This document shows positions 9,196-16,840 of a stretch of 47,104 nucleotides of DNA, piece after piece. Positions within the stretch are counted from its first letter, which is position 1. The number at the start of each line of letters is the position of its first letter. Source of the stretch: Tepidimonas fonticaldi (GTDB taxonomy: Bacteria > Pseudomonadota > Gammaproteobacteria > Burkholderiales > Burkholderiaceae_C); NCBI RefSeq assembly GCF_007556755.1, contig NZ_VJOO01000022.1, positions 1-47,104 on the forward strand. The letters run 5' to 3'. The notes under the pieces were generated by a model. That model did not search any database, was not told where the DNA came from, and saw nothing but the letters and a program-made list of their open reading frames with translations. The position numbers were made by a program, and so were the translations under genes.

Positions 9196-9815
9196 GCGCC
9201 GACGGCGAGGGCTTCCTTTCCCGCTGGTCGCGCCGCAAGGCGCAGGCGCGCGCCGGGGTCGTGCCGCCCGAGCCGCTCGATCCGCCCGACCCGGCGACAG
9301 TGGCGCCGGTCTCCGCGCCGGTCGCCGGACACGACGCTGCGTCCGAGGCCCGGCCTGCCGCCGCGCCGCCGGGGGATCAGACGGCCCGCGCCGGCGCGCC
9401 GGACGGCGCGGCCGCGCCCGCGAACCTGCCTGGCCCCGCCGAGCCGCTGCCGACGCTGCAGGACGCGCTGCGCCTGACGCCCGAGGCCGATTTCCGCCCG
9501 TTCGTGCGCCCCGAAGTGGCGCCCGAGGTGCGCAACGCCGCGCTGCGCCGGCTGTTCGCCGACCCGCACTTCAACCAGATGGACGGGCTGGACGTCTACA
9601 TCGACGACTATTCCCGGCCCGACCCGCTGCCGGCCGCGCTGGCGCGGCGCATGGTGGCGGCGCAGTTCATGCGGCTGTTCGACGAGCCCAAGGAAGCCGC
9701 CGGCGACGGCCCCGCCGTCCTGGCGGCAGCCCCTGCCTTGAATGACGGCACCGCGTCCGACCCCGCCCCCGCCGCGGCGCCCGTCGTGGCGCCGCCGTCC
9801 GAGCCTGCCCGATGA
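9192..9815 (+). CDS. DUF3306 protein of formate dehydrogenase clusters
   Basis: This is a 207-residue protein. The N-terminal FLSRWSRRKAQARAG and the core FRPFVRPEVAPEVRNAALRR followed by LFADPHFNQMDGLDVYIDDY are the hallmarks of DUF3306. A Pro/Ala-rich spacer separates them, and a second Pro/Ala-rich tail follows. Biochemical function is unknown; the gene is found with DUF3305 in formate dehydrogenase loci. Start and stop overlap both neighbours by four bases (ATGA at 9192 and 9812), so the four accessory genes are probably translated as a coupled set. Confidence 0.8.
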   Translation: MSADGEGFLSRWSRRKAQARAGVVPPEPLDPPDPATVAPVSAPVAGHDAASEARPAAAPPGDQTARAGAPDGAAAPANLPGPAEPLPTLQDALRLTPEADFRPFVRPEVAPEVRNAALRRLFADPHFNQMDGLDVYIDDYSRPDPLPAALARRMVAAQFMRLFDEPKEAAGDGPAVLAAAPALNDGTASDPAPAAAPVVAPPSEPAR

Positions 9816-11926
9816 CGATCCTCGCCTGCACCTGCAACCGCACGCAACCGATCGACGAGGCCGCCCTGGCGCGCGCGCTGGGCGAGCCGGTCGCGCTGCA
9901 CCACGCGCTGTGCCGGCGCGAGGCGGCGGCGTTCCAGCGCGCCGCGCGCGACGATGCGCCGCTGACGGTGGCCTGCACGCAGGAGCAGCGGCTGTTCGCC
10001 GAGCTGGCCGAGGCCACCGAGGGCGTGCCGCCGGCCGACGTGCGGCCGATCCGCTTTGTCAACGTGCGCGAGACCGGCGGCTGGTCGCGCGACGCGCGCC
10101 ACGCCACGCCGAAGATGGCCGCGCTGCTGGCGGCGGCGCGCCTGCCAGATCCGGAGCCGGTGCCGACGGTGCGTTACGACAGCGGCCGCGCGCGGCTGCT
10201 GGTGATCGGCCCGCTGGAGGCGGCGCAGGGGCTGGCCGAGCGGCTGGCCGACGTCTGGCAGGTGACGCTGCTGGGCACCGGCGGCGCGCTGGCGCAGGCG
10301 CACCGCTTTCCGGTGCTGGCCGGCCGTGTCATGGGCCTCACCGGGTGGCTGGGCGCCTTCACGCTGCGCTGGGTGGACGACAACCCGATCGCGCTGGACC
10401 TGTGCACGCGCTGCAACGCCTGCGTCGCCGCCTGCCCGGACGGCGCCATCGGTCTGGACTACCAGGTCGACCTGAACGCCTGCCGCGCGCACCGCGACTG
10501 CGTGCGCGTCTGCGAGGCGCCGGGGGCGATCGACTTCGCCCGCGAGGCCGAGCCGCAGCAGGCCGAGTTCGACGCCGTGCTGGACCTGCGGCCGGCGCCG
10601 GCCTTCACGCAGCACGCGCCGCCGCAGGGCTACGTGCACCTGCCGCCGGGGCTGGACGCCGAGGCGCGGCTGGCGCGCCTGTGGGTGCTGCGCGAGCTGG
10701 TCGGCACGTTCGACAAGCCCCGCTTCTTCCGCTACCAGCAGCGCCTGTGCGCGCACGCCCGCAACGAGAAGGTCGGCTGCCAGGCGTGCGTGGAGGTGTG
10801 CTCGGCCAGCGCGATCCGCAGCGACGCCGAGCGCCAGCGCATCGTCATCGAGCCGCACCTGTGCGTCGGCTGCGGCGCCTGCAGCACCGTGTGCCCGAGC
10901 GGCGCGCTGACGTTCGCCTACCCCGACCCGGCGCACCAGGGCCGGGCGCTGAAGACGCTGCTGGCCACCCACCGCGCCGCCGGCGGGCGCGACGCCGCGC
11001 TGCTGCTGCACAGCCAGGGCGCCGGCCAGCGGCTGCTGGAGGACTGGGGGCGCGCCGCGCGGCTGGACACCGGCGTGCACGGGGTGCCGGCGCGCGTGAT
11101 CCCGTGGGCGCTGTGGCACACCGCCAGCACGGGGCTGGAGCTGTGGCTGGCGGCGATCGCCTGGGGCGCGAGCCAGGTGTGGCTGCTGCTGACCGACGAG
11201 GAGGCGCCGCAGTACGCCGAGGCGCTGCGCGCGCAGATGGCGGTGGCGCAGGCGATCCTGCACGGGCTCGGCTACCGCGGCGAGCACCTGCGCCTGCTGC
11301 AGGCGCGCGACGCGCGCGACCTCGCCGCGCTCGATGCGGAGGTGCGCTCGCTGGCGCCGGCGCAGGGCGTGGCGCAGCCGGCGACGTTTGCGGCGCTGGC
11401 CGACAAGCGCGCCACGCTGGAGCTGGCGCTGGAGCACCTGATCGCCCACGCCCCGGTGCGCCCGGCCGACGGCGTGGTGGCGCTGCCCGCGGCCGGCGCG
11501 CCGCTGGGCACCCTGCAGGTGAACCCCGACGCCTGCACGCTGTGCATGAGCTGCGTCGGCGCCTGCCCGGCCGGCGCGCTGCAGGACAACCCCGCCGCGC
11601 CGCAGCTGCGCTTCATCGAGAAGAACTGCGTGCAGTGCGGCCTGTGCGCGCGCACCTGCCCGGAAAAGGCCATCACCCTGCAGCCGCGCCTGTGGCTGGA
11701 CGCGCGCCGGCGCGAGCCGCGCGTGCTGCACGAGCAGCCGCCGTTTCACTGCGTCCGCTGCGGCAAGCCGTTCGGCACGCTCAAGGGCGTGGAGACGATG
11801 CTGGCGCGCCTGAGTGCCCACCCGATGTTCCAGGGCGCGGCGGCCGAGCGGCTCCGGATGTGCGGCGATTGCCGCGTCATCGACCTCCACACCAGCAGCC
11901 ACGAAGTCAGGATCACCGACCTGTGA
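9812..11926 (+). CDS. Polyferredoxin-like 4Fe-4S protein of the formate dehydrogenase cluster
   Basis: This is a 704-residue cytoplasmic protein with several cysteine motifs of the [4Fe-4S] type: CTRCNACVAACP (near 198), CRAHRDCVRVCE (near 224), CQACVEVC (near 325), CVGCGACSTVCP (near 351), CTLCMSCVGACP (near 576) and CVQCGLCARTCP (near 608), plus a final CVRCGKPF (near 645) and CGDC. Between the middle and last ferredoxin groups is a 200-residue region without clusters. Such proteins accompany formate dehydrogenase genes and may move electrons to or from the enzyme or help mature it. Here it also sits next to a hydrogenase whose own NAD-binding module is damaged. Confidence 0.85.
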   Translation: MTILACTCNRTQPIDEAALARALGEPVALHHALCRREAAAFQRAARDDAPLTVACTQEQRLFAELAEATEGVPPADVRPIRFVNVRETGGWSRDARHATPKMAALLAAARLPDPEPVPTVRYDSGRARLLVIGPLEAAQGLAERLADVWQVTLLGTGGALAQAHRFPVLAGRVMGLTGWLGAFTLRWVDDNPIALDLCTRCNACVAACPDGAIGLDYQVDLNACRAHRDCVRVCEAPGAIDFAREAEPQQAEFDAVLDLRPAPAFTQHAPPQGYVHLPPGLDAEARLARLWVLRELVGTFDKPRFFRYQQRLCAHARNEKVGCQACVEVCSASAIRSDAERQRIVIEPHLCVGCGACSTVCPSGALTFAYPDPAHQGRALKTLLATHRAAGGRDAALLLHSQGAGQRLLEDWGRAARLDTGVHGVPARVIPWALWHTASTGLELWLAAIAWGASQVWLLLTDEEAPQYAEALRAQMAVAQAILHGLGYRGEHLRLLQARDARDLAALDAEVRSLAPAQGVAQPATFAALADKRATLELALEHLIAHAPVRPADGVVALPAAGAPLGTLQVNPDACTLCMSCVGACPAGALQDNPAAPQLRFIEKNCVQCGLCARTCPEKAITLQPRLWLDARRREPRVLHEQPPFHCVRCGKPFGTLKGVETMLARLSAHPMFQGAAAERLRMCGDCRVIDLHTSSHEVRITDL

Positions 11927-11937
11927 CGACCCCTCCC

Positions 11938-12558
11938 ATGGCCGAATCCGCCCTGCCGTTTCCCACCCGCGCCTTCGACGAGGAGACCGCGCGCGCCGAG
12001 CTGTACGGCCTGCTGGCCGCGCTGCTGGCCGCCCCGCCGGCCGACGAGCTGCTGGCGCGCCTGCGCGTCGCCGTGACCGAGGCGCCGGCGCGCGGCGGCT
12101 TCCTCGAGGCGCCGTGGCAGGCGCTGGTGGCGCAGGCGCGCGCGCAGTCGGCCGAGCAGGTGCGCGACGAGTACGAGGCGCTGTTCGGCGGCGTCGGCAA
12201 GCCGGAGGTGGTCCTGTACGCCTCGCATTACCTGAGCGGCTTCCTGAACGACAAGCCGCTGGCGGCGCTGCGCGGGGAACTGGCCGCGCTCGGCCTGGCG
12301 CGCGCCGAGGGCGTCAGCGAGCCGGAGGACCACCTCGCTTTCCTGTGCGAGGTGATGCGCTTCCTGATCGCCGGCGACGACGCCGAGGTCTGCAACCTGG
12401 CGCGCCAGCACGCCTTCTTCGCCGCCCACCTGCACCCGTGGGTGCCGGCGCTGTGCGACGCGCTGCAGGCGCATCCGGCGGCGCGCTTCTACGCCGCGCT
12501 GGCGGAGCTGCTGCGCGCCTTCGTGCAGGTGGAGGCGCAGGCCTTCGAGATGGCGTGA
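11938..12558 (+). CDS. TorD-family molybdoenzyme chaperone
   Basis: This is a 206-residue all-helical chaperone of the TorD/DmsD type. The pattern DEETARAELYGLLAALLAAPP at the N-terminus, then DEYEALFGGVGKPEVVLYASHY (near residues 78-99) and PEDHLAFLCEVMRFL (near 129-143), is characteristic. It should bind the TAT signal or apo-form of the formate dehydrogenase alpha subunit until molybdenum cofactor is inserted. A GTG at 11923 that overlaps the previous stop (GTGA), with AGGA upstream, is an equally good start and would add five residues. In related clusters the next gene is normally the formate-region TAT protein; here a hydrogenase block follows. Confidence 0.88.
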   Translation: MAESALPFPTRAFDEETARAELYGLLAALLAAPPADELLARLRVAVTEAPARGGFLEAPWQALVAQARAQSAEQVRDEYEALFGGVGKPEVVLYASHYLSGFLNDKPLAALRGELAALGLARAEGVSEPEDHLAFLCEVMRFLIAGDDAEVCNLARQHAFFAAHLHPWVPALCDALQAHPAARFYAALAELLRAFVQVEAQAFEMA

Positions 12559-12588
12559 GCGCGGCGGCGCGCGCGGGCGGGCACGGCG

Positions 12589-12927
12589 ATGCACGAGGCG
12601 AGCCTGGCCGGCAGCGTGCTGCGCATCGTCGAGCAGGCCGCCGCGCGCGAGGGCTTTGCGCGCGTGCTGCGGCTGCGGCTGGCGGTGGGGGCGCTGGCGG
12701 CGGTGGACGAGGGCGCGCTGCGCTTCGCGCTGGCGGCCATCGCGCCGGGCACCGTGCTGGACGGCGCGCAGGTGGACGTGGAGACCGTGCCGGGGCGCGG
12801 CCGCTGCGCCGCCTGCGGCGCGGAGGGGCCGCTGCCGGCGCTCGGTGCGGCGTGCGCGGCTTCGACTTCGACGTCGTCATCCACGTCGGCGCCGGGGCCT
12901 ACGTCTGCGGCGAGGAGTCGGCGCTGA
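12589..12927 (+). pseudogene. hypA: Truncated hypA (hydrogenase nickel chaperone)
   Basis: The first 91 residues are a good HypA. MHEASLAGSVLRIVE supplies His2, the nickel ligand, and the VGALAAVDEGALRFAL core follows. The first zinc cysteine pair is C73/C76 (CAAC), with only the first cysteine of the second pair (C89) present. After residue 91 the reading frame runs into the other-frame sequence of hoxF and gives a Ser/Thr-rich tail to a stop at 12927. The second zinc pair and the C-terminal strand are thus missing, so the product is probably inactive. The break lies at 12849-12860, where hoxF sequence begins. No other hyp genes are in the window. Confidence 0.75.
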
Positions 12928-14279
12928 TCGAGTCGCTGGAGGGCCGCCGCGGCGTGCCGCGCATCCGGCCACCGTTTCCGGTCGAGCGCGGCTACCTCGG
13001 CCGGCCGACGGTCGTCAACAACGTCGAGACCTTCGTCGCCGTGGCGCACATCCTGCGCCGCGGCGGCGCTTGGTGGGCGGCGATCGGCACGCTGCAGTCC
13101 ACCGGCACCAAGCTGCACAGCGTCAGCGGCGACTGCGCGCGCCCCGGCGTGTACGAGTACCCGCTCGGCACGCCGCTTCAGCGCATCCTGGCCGACTGCG
13201 GCGCCGCCGACGCGCAGGCGGTGCAGGTCGGCGGCCCATCCGGCACCTGCGTGCCGGCGGCGCAGTTCGGCCGCGCCATCGCCTTCGAGGACCTGCCCAG
13301 CGCCGGCGCGCTGATGGTGTTCGACCGCTCGCGCGACCTGTTCGAGGTGGCGCGCCACTTCGCACGCTTCTTCGCGCACGAGAGCTGCGGCCTGTGCACG
13401 CCGTGCCGCGTCGGCACCGAGCTGGTGGTGCGCCGGCTCGACAAGCTGGCGCAGGCGCGAGGCGCCGGGCGCGGCTCGGCGTTCGATGTCGAGCGGCTGC
13501 GCGAGCTCGACGCGCTGCTGCACGGCGGCACGCACTGCGGGCTGGGCATGTCGGCCTGCAACCCGCTGCGCGACACGCTGGCGCACTTCGCCGGCGCCTA
13601 CGCGCAGCGCGCCGTGGCGGCGGACTTTCAGCCCGACCTCGACCTGGACGCGCTGCTGGAGCCGACGCGGCGCGCCGGGCACGAGGTGCCGCACCTGTGC
13701 TGGGACGCGCGCGTTTCGCCCAGCGCCTCGTGCCGGCTGTGCACCGTGCTGGCCGACGGCCGGCCGGTGGCCGCCTGCGCAACGCCGGCGCAGCCGGGGC
13801 AGCGCGTGCAGTGCCACGTGCCGGTGCTGGCGCAGCAGCGGCTGCGGCTGCTGCAGTTGCTGTTCGTCGAGGGGCACCACTTCTGCCCGGGCTGTGAGAA
13901 GAGCGGCGCCTGCCGGCTGCAGGCCGCCGCCGCGCGCGCCGGCATGACCGAGCTGCACTTCGAGGCGCTCGACCCCGACCGCCGCGTCGACGCCAGCCAC
14001 CCGGACGTCTGGTTCGAGCCGGGCCGCTGCATCCTGTGCCAGCTGTGCGTGCGCGCCAGCGACGAGCTGGACGGCAAGCGCGTGTTCGCCATCGGCGGGC
14101 GGGGGCTCGGCGCGCACCTGCTGATCGACAGCCCCAGCGGCCGGCTCGGCGACAGCGCGCTGTCGGTGCACGACGCCGCGGCGCACATCTGCCCGGTGGG
14201 CGCGCTGCTGCCCAAGCGCGTCGGCTTCGCGCAGCCGATCGGCCGCCGGCCCTTCGACGATGCGGAGACGCGCGGATGA
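12852..14279 (+). CDS. hoxF-hoxU: Fused, N-terminally truncated HoxF-HoxU (hydrogenase diaphorase)
   Basis: One open frame joins two genes. Residues 1 to about 270 equal the back half of HoxF (NuoF-like): GAGAYVCGEESALIESLEG, PPFPVERGYLGRPTVVNNVE, and the [4Fe-4S] motif C179-x2-C182-x2-C185 with a later CGLG. Missing are the NuoE-like [2Fe-2S] domain and the front of NuoF with the glycine-rich NADH/FMN loop. From about residue 270 the frame continues as HoxU: [2Fe-2S] cysteines (CWDARVSPSASCRLC), HHFCPGCEKSGAC, CILCQLC and CPVGAL, but without the first 25 or so HoxU residues. The join lies near LLEPTRRAGHEVPHLC (13651-13680). GTG 12852 is the first possible start after the break and has no ribosome binding site. 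Whether it is translated is open. Confidence 0.75.
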   Translation: MRGFDFDVVIHVGAGAYVCGEESALIESLEGRRGVPRIRPPFPVERGYLGRPTVVNNVETFVAVAHILRRGGAWWAAIGTLQSTGTKLHSVSGDCARPGVYEYPLGTPLQRILADCGAADAQAVQVGGPSGTCVPAAQFGRAIAFEDLPSAGALMVFDRSRDLFEVARHFARFFAHESCGLCTPCRVGTELVVRRLDKLAQARGAGRGSAFDVERLRELDALLHGGTHCGLGMSACNPLRDTLAHFAGAYAQRAVAADFQPDLDLDALLEPTRRAGHEVPHLCWDARVSPSASCRLCTVLADGRPVAACATPAQPGQRVQCHVPVLAQQRLRLLQLLFVEGHHFCPGCEKSGACRLQAAAARAGMTELHFEALDPDRRVDASHPDVWFEPGRCILCQLCVRASDELDGKRVFAIGGRGLGAHLLIDSPSGRLGDSALSVHDAAAHICPVGALLPKRVGFAQPIGRRPFDDAETRG

Positions 14280-14836
14280 GCCCGCCGCCGACCTCCACGC
14301 CCCCGACCGTCGGTGCCGCGCCGCGCAAGTGGCGCGTGGCCACGGTGTCGCTGGCCGGCTGCTTCGGCTGCCACATGTCGCTGCTGGACATCGACGAGCG
14401 GCTGTTCGAGCTGATCGAGCGCGTCGAGTTCGACCGCTCGCCGCTGACCGACCTCAAGACCCTGGCGCCCTGCGACCTCGGGCTGGTGGAGGGCGGCCTG
14501 TGCAACGCCGAGAACGTCGAGGTGCTGCGGCGCTTCCGCGCCCAGTGCCGCATCCTGGTGGCGGTGGGGGCGTGCGCGATCACCGGCGGGCTGCCGGCGC
14601 TGCGCAACCACCTGGACGTCGGCGAGGTGCTGCGCGCCACGTATGGCGAGCGCGTGCCGGACGACCCGGAGCTGCCGCTGCCGCTGGCGCGCGTGCTGCC
14701 GGTGCACGAGGTGGTGCGCATCGACCACGCGCTGCCCGGCTGCCCGCCGCCGGCGGATGCGTTCTGGCAGCTGCTGCAGGACCTGATGGCCGGCCGCGCG
14801 CCGGCGCTGCACGGGGGGCTGATCCGCTATGACTGA
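14276..14836 (+). CDS. hoxY: HoxY, small subunit of the NAD-reducing-type [NiFe] hydrogenase
   Basis: This 186-residue subunit carries the proximal [4Fe-4S] cluster that takes electrons from the NiFe site in HoxH. Visible ligands are CFGCH (near residues 28-32), CNAEN (near 77), GACAITGG (near 102) and PGCPP near the end. The stretch CHMSLLDIDERLFEL is typical of group 3d enzymes. It overlaps the upstream HoxU stop (ATGA) and hoxH by eight bases. There is no TAT signal, so the enzyme is cytoplasmic, unlike the exported formate dehydrogenase encoded nearby. Confidence 0.92.
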   Translation: MSPPPTSTPPTVGAAPRKWRVATVSLAGCFGCHMSLLDIDERLFELIERVEFDRSPLTDLKTLAPCDLGLVEGGLCNAENVEVLRRFRAQCRILVAVGACAITGGLPALRNHLDVGEVLRATYGERVPDDPELPLPLARVLPVHEVVRIDHALPGCPPPADAFWQLLQDLMAGRAPALHGGLIRYD

Positions 14837-16343
14837 CGGCGCCGCCACCACCCCCACGGGCCTGCGCCGCGTGGCGATCGACCCGCTGACGCGCGTGGAG
14901 GGCCACGGCAAGGTCACGCTGCTGCTGGACGAGCAGGGCCGCGTGCAGCAGGCGCGGCTGCACATCGTCGAGTTCCGCGGCTTCGAGCAGTTCATCGTCG
15001 GCCGGCCGTACTGGGAGGTGCCGGTGCTGGTGCAGCGGCTGTGCGGCATCTGCCCGGTGTCGCACCACCTGGCGGCGTCCAAGGCGCTGGACCGCGTCGT
15101 CGGCGGCTGGCCGGTGCCGCCGGCGGCCGACGCCATCCGCCGCCTGATGCACCACGGCCAGATCGTGCAGAGCCACGCGCTGCACTTCTTCCACCTGGCC
15201 TCGCCGGACCTGCTGTTCGGCTTCGACGCCGAGCCGGCGCGGCGCCACATCGCCGCGGTGGCACAGGCCTTCCCGGACACGGCGCGCCAGGGCGTGCTGC
15301 TGCGCCGCTTCGGGCAGGAGGTGATCCGCGTCACCGCCGGCAAGCGCGTGCACGGCACCGGCTCGGTGCCCGGCGGCGTCAACCGCACCGTGACGCGGCA
15401 GGAGCGCGACGCGCTGCGCGCCGAGCTGCCGCAGGTGCTGGACTGGGCCGAGGCGGCGGTCGATCTGGCGCAGCGGCTCACCACCGCGCTGCCGCCCGAG
15501 GAGGCGGCGCTGGCCGAGACGCCGGCGGCGCTGCTGTCGCTGGTGGGGCCGGACGGGGCGCTCGAGCTGTACGACGGCGTGCTGCGCGTGCGCGAGGCCG
15601 ACGGCCGCCTGGCCGAGGACGGCTGGGAGGACCAGCGCTACCGCGAGCTGATCGACGAGGCCGTGCAGCCGTGGAGCTACATGAAGTTCCCGTACCGCCG
15701 CGCGCTCGGCCCGCAGCTCGGCTGGTACCGCGTCGGGCCGCTGGCGCGGCTGCAGAACTGCGACTTCATCCCGACCCCGCGCGCCGAGGCGCGCCGGCAG
15801 GCCTTCGTCGCCGCGCACGGCGGGCGGCCGGTGCACCGGGTGCTGGCCACGCACTGGGCGCGCATGATCGAGCTGCTGCACGGCGTGGAGATGGTGGCGC
15901 GGCTGCTGGACGACGACGCCATCCTCGGCGGGGGGCCGCTGCGGGCGCAGGGGCCGCGCCGGCGCCGCGGCGTCGGCGTCATCGAGGCGCCGCGCGGCAC
16001 GCTGATCCACGACTACGAGGTCGGCGACGACGACCTGGTGGCGCGCTGCAACCTGATCGTCTCCACCACGCACAACAACACCGCGATGAACGAGGCGGTG
16101 CGCGCGGTGGCGCAGCGCTTCCTCGACGGCCGCGCGCTGACCGAGGGGCTGCTCAACCGCATCGAGGTCGCCATCCGCGCCTACGACCCCTGCCTGTCGT
16201 GCGCCACGCACGCGCTCGGGCAGATGCCGCTGGCGGTGACGCTGCGCGACGCGCGCGGCGCGCTGCTGGACCACCTGGTGCGCGCGGCCGACGGCAGGCT
16301 CGTGCGCGACGAGCCGGCGCACGCCGCCGACGAGCCGGCGTGA
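14829..16343 (+). CDS. hoxH: HoxH, large (NiFe) subunit of group 3d-type hydrogenase
   Basis: This 504-residue catalytic subunit cleaves or makes H2. The four nickel/iron cysteine ligands are present: C72 and C75 in RLCGICPVSH, and C455 and C458 in DPCLSCATH. The enzyme is made with a C-terminal tail that is cut after His461 during maturation. Here that tail is 43 residues, longer than the roughly 24 I recall for related HoxH, and ends in a repetitive Asp/Glu/Ala stretch. The protein shows no other defect. The protease gene follows with a four-base overlap (GTGA). Confidence 0.94.
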   Translation: MTDGAATTPTGLRRVAIDPLTRVEGHGKVTLLLDEQGRVQQARLHIVEFRGFEQFIVGRPYWEVPVLVQRLCGICPVSHHLAASKALDRVVGGWPVPPAADAIRRLMHHGQIVQSHALHFFHLASPDLLFGFDAEPARRHIAAVAQAFPDTARQGVLLRRFGQEVIRVTAGKRVHGTGSVPGGVNRTVTRQERDALRAELPQVLDWAEAAVDLAQRLTTALPPEEAALAETPAALLSLVGPDGALELYDGVLRVREADGRLAEDGWEDQRYRELIDEAVQPWSYMKFPYRRALGPQLGWYRVGPLARLQNCDFIPTPRAEARRQAFVAAHGGRPVHRVLATHWARMIELLHGVEMVARLLDDDAILGGGPLRAQGPRRRRGVGVIEAPRGTLIHDYEVGDDDLVARCNLIVSTTHNNTAMNEAVRAVAQRFLDGRALTEGLLNRIEVAIRAYDPCLSCATHALGQMPLAVTLRDARGALLDHLVRAADGRLVRDEPAHAADEPA

Positions 16344-16840
16344 GCGCGCCGGCGCCGCTGCTGGTGCTGGGCTGGGGCAACCCCGGCCGCGGCGACGATG
16401 CGCTCGGGCCGCTGCTGGTCGAGCGGCTGCTGGCGCAGGCCGCCGACCTGGCGCAGCGCGGCGTGCTGGAGGGGCTGACCGACTTCCAGCTGCAGATCGA
16501 GCACGCGCTGGACGTGGCGGGCCGCGAGCACGTGCTGTTCGTCGACGCGGCGCGCGATCTGGCCGAGCCGTTCGCGGTGCGGCCGCTGGCGCCACGCGCC
16601 GCGCCGACGCCGTTCACGCACGCGCTGGCGCCCGAGGCGCTGCTGCACGTGGCCGAGCGGCTGCACGGCCGCGCCCCGCCGGCGACGCTGCTGGCGCTGC
16701 GCGCGCACCGCTTCGACTTCGGTGCGCAGCCGTCGGACGTGGCGGCGCAGGCGCTGCAGGCCGGGCTGGCGTGGGCGCTTGCCTGGCTGCGCGCTCAGGC
16801 CGCCTCGGGCGGCGGCTGCGGGTCGCGCGGCTCGGCGTAG
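16340..16840 (+). CDS. hoxW: Hydrogenase maturation protease (HoxW-like)
   Basis: This is a 166-residue endopeptidase of the HycI/HoxW family that removes the HoxH tail once nickel is inserted. The N-terminal GWGNPGRGDDALGP contains the invariant Asp for nickel sensing. LQIEHALDVAGREHVLFVDAARD carries the second conserved acidic positions, and ALRAHRFDFG a late His. GTG 16340 is chosen because it overlaps the hoxH stop. The last 46 bases overlap the 3' end of the convergent sensor kinase gene. Presence of an intact dedicated protease argues that HoxYH is still matured. Confidence 0.85.
   Translation: MSAPAPLLVLGWGNPGRGDDALGPLLVERLLAQAADLAQRGVLEGLTDFQLQIEHALDVAGREHVLFVDAARDLAEPFAVRPLAPRAAPTPFTHALAPEALLHVAERLHGRAPPATLLALRAHRFDFGAQPSDVAAQALQAGLAWALAWLRAQAASGGGCGSRGSA

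Noticed and set aside
9608-11902. 764-codon frame antisense to the polyferredoxin gene
   Set aside because: Composition is typical of antisense GC-rich DNA (Arg/Gln/Ala/His) and no start signal or family pattern is visible.
12845-12865. Simple frameshift error between hypA and hoxF
   Set aside because: No single base change restores either gene; both lack hundreds of bases, so a deletion or misassembly is required.
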